DNA of 64,000 nt. It comes from Streptomyces sp. CBMA123 (lineage in GTDB: Bacteria > Actinomycetota > Actinomycetes > Streptomycetales > Streptomycetaceae). Positions 58,671-64,000 of this stretch are shown here, one piece after another. Location of the stretch: NCBI RefSeq assembly GCF_014596465.1, contig NZ_MECK01000101.1, forward strand, positions 1-64,000, in the 5' to 3' direction. The notes under the pieces were generated by a model, which ran no database searches, had not been told where the DNA came from, and saw only the letters and a program-made list of their open reading frames with translations. The position numbers and the translations under genes were made by a program. Every line of letters begins with the position of its first letter. The first letter of the stretch is position 1.

Positions 58671-61600
58671 CCCTCGAAGTCCCGGGCCGCGGACAGCTCG
58701 TAGGCCCGGTCCGGCTCGCTGAGCGCGGCCAGCACCTCGAAGCGCCGGTGCCATTGCCCGACCGACCAGGCGAGCCCGGCCGCCAGGCCCTCCGGGGTGG
58801 CCGCGTGCAGCAGTCCGGGCACCGGCGGGACCTCGAACTCGTCATCCTCGTCGTCGGCTTCGGCCAGCTCCGGATCGTACGGCGGTTCCGGGGCGTCCGC
58901 CTCGTGGTCCCAGCGCCAGTCGACGGCGGCCTCGCCGCCGTCCGGGCCGACCACCAGCAGCTCCTCGTGCTCCTCGTAGGCGACCGGGCAGCCGGGCAGC
59001 AGCTCCCGCACCACCGCCGGGACGCGGTGCAGCACGCCCTCGGAGAGCACCCGCCCGCCGGCCACCTCGCTGGCCAGCGACACGTGCAGCCGCTCGGCGA
59101 GGTCCGCGGCGAGCGCCGGGGCGACCGGCAACAGCGGGTACGGGTGCAGCAGTTGGACCAGGTCGGGGGCGTCGGCGACGACCGCCTCGGTGGCGTCCAC
59201 GATCACCGTGTGGTCCGGGCGGCGGCCGGTGGCCGGGTCCAGCGGCGGCAGCGCCCGCACCACGTCGAGCGGTTCGATCCGCTCCCGGTCGACCCGGGCC
59301 AACGCGCTGTGGATGCCGTGCAGTTGGCGGTGCCCGACCTCGGCGGCCGGGTCGGTGAGCCGGTCCAGCACCTCGTCCGGGCCGTGCACCTCGGCGAGCA
59401 GCGCGGACAGCGTGGTGCGCACCCCGAGCGCGTGCAGGAACTGCTCGTCCAGGGTGGTGCGCGCCTCGTCGTACAGGCCGCGCAGCAGCGGGTCGGCCCC
59501 GGCGGCGCGCAGCCCGGCGGGCTCGCGGCCGCCCAGCACCGGGTGGTCGCGCAGCCACCAGGCGGTGTACGGCGGCAGGTCGGTGTACGTGCCGTCCGGC
59601 AGCAGGGTGCGCACCGGGGTGACCACGGCGTCCCGGTACGGCGGGCGGGCGAGCGCGGCGAGCGCCTGGGGCCAGGCGTCGTCGTCGACCAGGTCGAGGT
59701 CCCGGACGGCCAGCAGTTCGGCGGCCACCGGCGGCACGCCGATGACCTCGTCGGCGTTCAGTGCCTCCAGGGCGTCCTCGGCCCATTCGGCGAGCCCGTC
59801 GGGCGCCTCGTCCAGCAGCCCGGTGGGGTGGCCGCCGGCCGCCCGGTCGGCGGGGGCGGTGGGGTCGAGCCGCTCCAGGTCGTCCGGGTCGAGCACCACG
59901 TCCTCGGCGCGCACCAGCACGAAGTCGGCGAGCACGCCGACGGCCGCGAGCACCTCGGGGCCCCAGCGCTCCAGCAGCTCGTCGTCCACCCAGCCGGCGT
60001 CCTCCTCGCGCGCGAGCGCGGCGAACGGGCTGCCGGGCAGCACCAGTTCGCCGGCGCGGGCGGGCTCGCCCTCGTCGTCCAGCAGCGCCAGCCGGGCCAG
60101 CCAGGGGTGTTCGCCGACGCCCGGTTCGGCGGCCTTCACCAGGGCCAGGACGGCGTCGGCCAGCTCCAGCGCGGCGTCCAGGTCGTCGTCGGCCAGCTCG
60201 TAGGAGCGGGCGACGGCGGCCCGCACCTCGGGGGTGTCCAGCACCCCGGCCGGGGTGGCGGTGCCGGCGCCCAGCTTGGCCAGCAGCGGGTGGGCGGCCT
60301 CGGGGTGGGCGAGCCGCAGGTCGAGCGCGGCCAGGGCCCCGGCGAGCGACTCGGGGTAGCCGGGGAAGGCCGCCCAGTCGGCGTCCTCGGAGGGCAGCAG
60401 GACCCGCCGGGGCCCGGTGACGGTCCGCCCATCGGCGAGCGGCACGGGCAGCGCGCCGAGGGCCTCCGGGTCGGCCGCGCCGAGCGCCGCGTACAGGTTG
60501 CGCCACCAGGCCGGGTCCCGGTCCAGACCGCCGAGTTGGTCCACCACCTCGGCCAGCGGCACCCGGCGCACGTTGAGCACCCGCAGCTCGGTGCGGCGCT
60601 CCAGGCCGGCCGGCAGCAGCCCGGGGAAGATCGGCGCGAGCGCCTCGACCACCGAGCCGTCCGCGCCCTCCAGCAGGGTCGCGTCCCGGGGCCGCAGCGC
60701 GGGCGTGCCCTCCTCGGTGCCGCCGGGGTGCGGCAGGAACGGCGTGCCGGGGAGCCGGGAGAGCACCGCGGCGCGCAGCGCGTTGTCCAGCGCGCCCTGC
60801 CCGAGCGGCCCGGGGACGAGGCCCAGCGAGCCGAGGTCCGCGCCGCGGGCGCGCAGCAGGTCGGTGTAGCTGTCGGCAGCGCGTTCGGTGAGGAAGTCGG
60901 TGAGCGCGCCGGGGGCGATGTGCCGGCGGGTGGAGTCCAGCGGGTAGGAGGCGATCAGCAGCGCGGGCAGTCCGATCGGCTCGTCGCTGGGGGTGGGGGC
61001 GTGCAGCACCGGCGCGATGGCGGGCCGCTGCGGGGTGCCGTCCTCCTCCACCGGGACGGCCCAGGTGACCGTCCAGTACGGGCGGGCGCGCTCCTCGGTG
61101 GGCCGGTCGGCGAGCAGTTCGGCGTCCAGGCGGCCGGAGGCGCCGGCGGTCTGCCAGAGGGTGCGCCGCAGCCGCCCGCCCTCGTCGTCGGTGACGGTGA
61201 CCTCGGTGACGCCGTCCGGGCGCGGCTCGGCGGCGCCGCGGGTGAGCGTCCGGGTGCCCTCCGGGGTCTCCACCACGACCTCGGCCAGGCCCGGCAGGGT
61301 GAGCAGCAGGGCGTCGTCGATCCCGGCCAGCAGACGCCTGGTCAGGTCCTCGGCGGCGGCGTCCCGCAGCGGCAGCACCACCACGGTGTCGTAGCCCACG
61401 GGGGCCGGGCCCTCGGCCGCGAACGGCAGCCGCAGCAGCGGCACGTGGCCGTCCCGGCGGCGCAGTTCGTCGACGAGCGCGGGCTGCGCCTCGGCGAGCG
61501 AGCGGGCCTCGCCCAGCGACCAGCGGACCCCGCCGGCTGCGCCGAGCACGGCGGGCTCGTCGGTGACGGCGAGGACGGCGGCGAAGCCGACGCCGAACCG

Positions 61601-62005
61601 GCCGACGGCGGGCTGCTCTCCGCGCTTGGAGGAGGCGCGCAGGGTGGACAGCGACTCGACGCCCACCGCGTCCAGCGGGGCGCCGGTGTTGGCGGCGGCG
61701 AGGACGCCGTCGGCGAGGGTCAGCCGCAGCCGTCCGGGGCCGTGCCCGGCCCGGAGGGCCGCGTCGGCCGCGTTCTGCGCCAACTCGACCACCAGGCGGT
61801 CGCGGTAGCCGCCGAGGGCCAGTTCCTCCTCGGCGTTGGCGTCCTCCCGGAACCGGGCGGGCGAGGCGGCCCAGGCGTCCAGCACCCGTCGGCGCAGCGC
61901 GGCGCTCCCGAACGGGTCCGCGAGGTGCTCGTCCGTGCCACTGCCGATGATCCGAGGTTCCACGGGACCTGCCGCCTTCCGCCGCCCTGTACGTCGTAGG
62001 GGCAT
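58667..62005 (-). CDS. Sacsin-type N-terminal ATPase-like (GHKL) protein
   Basis: A 1112-residue cytoplasmic protein. The GHKL nucleotide-binding part lies at residues 45-250: VVELAQNAADAALRAG is the N-box, AANTGAPLDAVGVESLSTLR the G1 region and FGVGFAAVLAVTDEP the G2 loop. The remaining 850 residues lack a known domain and are rich in acidic and Leu residues. It resembles the actinobacterial proteins annotated as sacsin N-terminal ATPase-like, perhaps chaperone-like; this is inference. The ATG at 62005 has GGGAAG only 3 bases away; GTG at 61963 is an alternative. Confidence 0.85.
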   Translation of the reverse strand: MPLRRTGRRKAAGPVEPRIIGSGTDEHLADPFGSAALRRRVLDAWAASPARFREDANAEEELALGGYRDRLVVELAQNAADAALRAGHGPGRLRLTLADGVLAAANTGAPLDAVGVESLSTLRASSKRGEQPAVGRFGVGFAAVLAVTDEPAVLGAAGGVRWSLGEARSLAEAQPALVDELRRRDGHVPLLRLPFAAEGPAPVGYDTVVVLPLRDAAAEDLTRRLLAGIDDALLLTLPGLAEVVVETPEGTRTLTRGAAEPRPDGVTEVTVTDDEGGRLRRTLWQTAGASGRLDAELLADRPTEERARPYWTVTWAVPVEEDGTPQRPAIAPVLHAPTPSDEPIGLPALLIASYPLDSTRRHIAPGALTDFLTERAADSYTDLLRARGADLGSLGLVPGPLGQGALDNALRAAVLSRLPGTPFLPHPGGTEEGTPALRPRDATLLEGADGSVVEALAPIFPGLLPAGLERRTELRVLNVRRVPLAEVVDQLGGLDRDPAWWRNLYAALGAADPEALGALPVPLADGRTVTGPRRVLLPSEDADWAAFPGYPESLAGALAALDLRLAHPEAAHPLLAKLGAGTATPAGVLDTPEVRAAVARSYELADDDLDAALELADAVLALVKAAEPGVGEHPWLARLALLDDEGEPARAGELVLPGSPFAALAREEDAGWVDDELLERWGPEVLAAVGVLADFVLVRAEDVVLDPDDLERLDPTAPADRAAGGHPTGLLDEAPDGLAEWAEDALEALNADEVIGVPPVAAELLAVRDLDLVDDDAWPQALAALARPPYRDAVVTPVRTLLPDGTYTDLPPYTAWWLRDHPVLGGREPAGLRAAGADPLLRGLYDEARTTLDEQFLHALGVRTTLSALLAEVHGPDEVLDRLTDPAAEVGHRQLHGIHSALARVDRERIEPLDVVRALPPLDPATGRRPDHTVIVDATEAVVADAPDLVQLLHPYPLLPVAPALAADLAERLHVSLASEVAGGRVLSEGVLHRVPAVVRELLPGCPVAYEEHEELLVVGPDGGEAAVDWRWDHEADAPEPPYDPELAEADDEDDEFEVPPVPGLLHAATPEGLAAGLAWSVGQWHRRFEVLAALSEPDRAYELSAARDFEG

Positions 62006-62377
62006 TCTTCCCTGCCCCACCGACTGCTCCCGACCACGGACCGCTCCGGTGGGCATCGACGGACCGTCCCCGGCCGGGGAATCCGCAGGCGAAGGCCCGT
62101 CAGCGGCCGGTTCCGCGGAGCGCCCGGTCCGGCACTCAGGCCCCGAAGGCCCCGAAGGCCCCAGGGGCACCAGCGGCACCTGCGGCGGCGGGCGGAGGCG
62201 ACGGCGGGGAGGCGACGGGCGGCGGCGGGGGGCTGACGGGGTGACGGGCCCGCCGACCCGGCACCCCACTGCCGGGCCGACGGCCCGCCCTGCCGCCCTC
62301 CGCGAGCTTGGGGGTCCCCGCGGACGGCAGGCCAGCCGGGGCACCACGGCGAACGGGCGCCCCTACCAGGAGGAACG
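62006..62377. other. GC-rich intergenic region, no gene recognised
   Basis: About 370 bases upstream of the sacsin-like gene. The sequence is rich in CCCGAAGGCC, GGCGGCGG and Pro/Gly-coding shadow frames; no start with ribosome site and no clear promoter was found. The frame of the sacsin-like gene stays open through it but encodes only low-complexity sequence. Confidence 0.5.
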
Positions 62378-62417
62378 CCGCGGCCCGCCCCACCGGTTCA
62401 GATGGGACGGGCCGCGG
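62378..62417 (-). terminator. Hairpin terminator of the DUF3027 gene
   Basis: CCGCGGCCCGCCCCA (62378-62392) pairs with TGGGACGGGCCGCGG (62403-62417) with one mismatch, 12 bases past the DUF3027 stop. Confidence 0.75.
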
Positions 62418-62428
62418 GCGACGCCGGC

Positions 62429-63322
62429 TCAGGAGTGGCCGAGCTCCTCCGCCGGGGCGTCCGGCTCGACCGAGCCGGAGGCGCGGTCCGGGTGGAGCTG
62501 CAGCGGCTCGACCACCAGCTCGTCCAGGATCAGCTCGGACGGCGCCGGCGGGGCCGGGATGACGGCCGCCTCGGAGTGCCCGCCGCAGCCGTACGCGAAG
62601 GAGACGATCTGGCCGTCGGCCGGGCCGAACTCGTTGCCGCACACGCCGAAGGCCTGTCCGAGCGAGCCGCCGATCGGGATCAGGAAACCGCAGCTGCCGC
62701 ACGCGGCGGGCGCGGCCTGCGCCATCGGGGTCTGCGGGCCGTGCGCCTTCTCCCAGCGGTCGGCGGCCAGGTGCAGACCGAGCCGGGAGAGCACCCGGCT
62801 GCGGCCCAGGCCCAGCTCGTCGGCGACCGCGTTGATCTGGGCGCGGGCCGGGGCGGGCTGGACGTGCGGGTCGGTGACGACCACGTCCTCCTCGGCGGCC
62901 AGGGCGACCGCGGAGTTCGGCGCGGGCTCGTCATCGCCGCTCCAGCCGGCCTCCAGCCGCTCGTCGTCGGCCCCGGTGGGCAGCAGGTCGCCGGGGCCCA
63001 TGTCGCCCGGGCGCAGCCGCTCGCTCCACGGCACCCACTCGGGCGCCAGCACGGCGTCCTCGCCGGGCAGCAGCACGACCTCGTCCAGCGTCACGTTCTT
63101 CGCCCGCGGGGCGCGGGCGACGGTGATCGCCCAGTGCCAGCCGCGGTAGGCCGCATCCAGGCACTCGAAACTGTGGGTGACGACGCGGTCGGCGTCCGCC
63201 TGCACACCCAGGTGCGGCCCGACGGCCTCGGGCCCGACGGCCTCCTCGGCTGCCTGGCGGGCGAGTTCGACGGCCTCGGCACAGAGCCGGTCGGGGGTAC
63301 GGCTTCGCATCGCAGCACTCAC
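62429..63322 (-). CDS. DUF3027 protein
   Basis: A 297-residue cytoplasmic protein conserved in actinobacteria. The N-terminal half has SHFECLDAAYRGWHWAITVA-like sequence (read here as HSFECLDAAYRGWHWAITVA) and acidic loops. The C-terminal half has a probable Zn-binding set of cysteines (CGSCGFLIP, CGNEFGP, YGCGGHSEA). No function is known; the Zn set may give a structural role. GTG at 63322 has GGGAGAGA upstream, whereas the ATG at 63400 has none. It is divergent from the gene at the right edge. Confidence 0.85.
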   Translation of the reverse strand: MSAAMRSRTPDRLCAEAVELARQAAEEAVGPEAVGPHLGVQADADRVVTHSFECLDAAYRGWHWAITVARAPRAKNVTLDEVVLLPGEDAVLAPEWVPWSERLRPGDMGPGDLLPTGADDERLEAGWSGDDEPAPNSAVALAAEEDVVVTDPHVQPAPARAQINAVADELGLGRSRVLSRLGLHLAADRWEKAHGPQTPMAQAAPAACGSCGFLIPIGGSLGQAFGVCGNEFGPADGQIVSFAYGCGGHSEAAVIPAPPAPSELILDELVVEPLQLHPDRASGSVEPDAPAEELGHS

Positions 63323-63608
63323 GGCGTCGATTCTCTCCCAGTTCTTCTGTCGCCCACGGCGTGTTGCCTTCTCGTCGCGGCTCGGTAGTCCCTCGTCCAT
63401 TCTGCGCGACCCGGGGCCGCGTCGGGTACCGGCCGCGCCGCTCGTCCGGCCTGCCGGCGCCCCGGCGCCACGGCGGACGGACCTTGGGGCAGGCTACCCG
63501 CCGGTCGGCGCCCCGGCACAGTCCGGGGCGGAGCCGACCGTTCCGAGGCCGCGCCGGGCCCTGCCGATTCCCGGGTCACCCCGGGCGAATCTGGGGCAGG
63601 ATGAGCAT

Positions 63609-64000
63609 GTGGCGGACGACGACCCGTCGCAGCACGCACTGCGCCCCTCGCAGGCCGGCAACCCCGACGAGGCGGACGCCGTGCCGCGACAGCAGCCTCC
63701 TGTCCCCGCTGCGGGCGAACCGCAGCCGGCGGACGACGGCGGGGCGTCCGCAACCGCCCCGGTCAGCCTGGAGAAGCCCGTTCCGCCCGAGGACGACCCG
63801 CTGGACGCCCCGCCGGACGACCTGCCCGACGACCTGCCCGAGAACGACCTGCCGGAGGACCCGGCCCCCGCGGACGAGGCCCCCGAGCCGCACCGCAATA
63901 TCCTGGTCCGCACCGCCTCCGCGGCCGGCCTGCGCACCGGCAAACTGGTGCACGGCACCGGCCGCCGGATCCGCCGCGCCACCTCGGCCGAGGGCGCGGG
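63609..64000 (+). CDS. N-terminal part of a probable MFS transporter
   Basis: The frame starts at GTG 63609 behind AGGA and runs off the window edge. The first 100 residues are acidic and Pro-rich (PPEDDPLDAPPDDLPDDLPE) and disordered. Then comes NILVRTASAAGLRTGKLVHG and RRIRRATSAEGA. In related streptomycetes a similar acidic tail with this motif precedes an MFS transporter next to DUF3027; the membrane part is not in the window, so the call is an inference. Confidence 0.55.
   Translation, partial: MADDDPSQHALRPSQAGNPDEADAVPRQQPPVPAAGEPQPADDGGASATAPVSLEKPVPPEDDPLDAPPDDLPDDLPENDLPEDPAPADEAPEPHRNILVRTASAAGLRTGKLVHGTGRRIRRATSAEGA

Noticed and set aside
58748..61999. 1083-codon open frame on the plus strand opposite the sacsin-like gene
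   Set aside because: Translation is Gly/Arg/Gln/Val-rich low-complexity sequence without motifs; the opposite strand encodes a clear GHKL protein. It is a high-GC antisense shadow.

Overview
The window is very GC-rich (about 72%), densely coded DNA from a filamentous actinomycete of the Streptomyces/Kitasatospora type. Evidence for this is the frequent GTG and TTG starts behind GGAGG-type ribosome sites, a whiJ-like regulator set (HTH protein, RsbW-like ATP-binding protein, DUF397), a DmdR1-type iron regulator, many conserved actinobacterial DUF families, and long GC-rich hairpin terminators between convergent genes. No rRNA or tRNA gene, IS element or CRISPR array was recognised.

Layout. 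1-12.3 kb is mostly housekeeping and regulation: a partial gene, purU, a conserved hypothetical, a substrate-binding lipoprotein, a membrane protein, an HTH/TPR regulator, a Prim-Pol protein, dmdR1 with a SIS protein, a two-gene SLATT plus alpha/beta-hydrolase operon, and a 2-hydroxyacid dehydrogenase. 12.3-17.8 kb holds an isolated fxsC-fxsT pair (TIR-like protein plus ParA/TIR/NB-ARC/TPR protein). 18-29 kb is accessory: WYL regulator with a clear operator, NIPSNAP and GNAT proteins, a whiJ-like cluster, small secreted proteins, a serine hydrolase, a DUF4097 protein and a seven-repeat FG-GAP protein.

The core of the window is 29.2-41.4 kb, a double FxS-type cyclophane RiPP locus on the minus strand. 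One unit reads fxsA2 (precursor) - fxsC2 - fxsT2 - fxsB2 (radical SAM/SPASM) - separate HExxH peptide hydroxylase, behind a good sigma-70-like promoter. The next reads fxsA1 (precursor) - fxsB1 (radical SAM fused to the same HExxH hydroxylase) - AAC(3)-like acetyltransferase. Both precursors carry an AAFxS core. The proposed flow is that FxsB crosslinks the Phe and Ser of FxsA, the HExxH enzyme oxidises the peptide, the acetyltransferase may modify or protect it, and the TIR/STAND-like FxsC and FxsT sense or act on it.

41.4-64 kb is mainly core metabolism and transport: pdxH, citrate synthase, serC, a 31-residue membrane protein, thpR, a MarR/MFS pair, VOC and MHYT proteins, an isolated hoxX, a second SLATT protein, a truncated VOC gene, an NCS2 purine permease, DUF2530, a P-type ATPase, a sacsin-type GHKL ATPase, DUF3027 and the start of a probable MFS gene. 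Several gene ends carry gene-specific tandem repeats (7, 11, 15 and 29 bp units), which is an unusual texture of this stretch.
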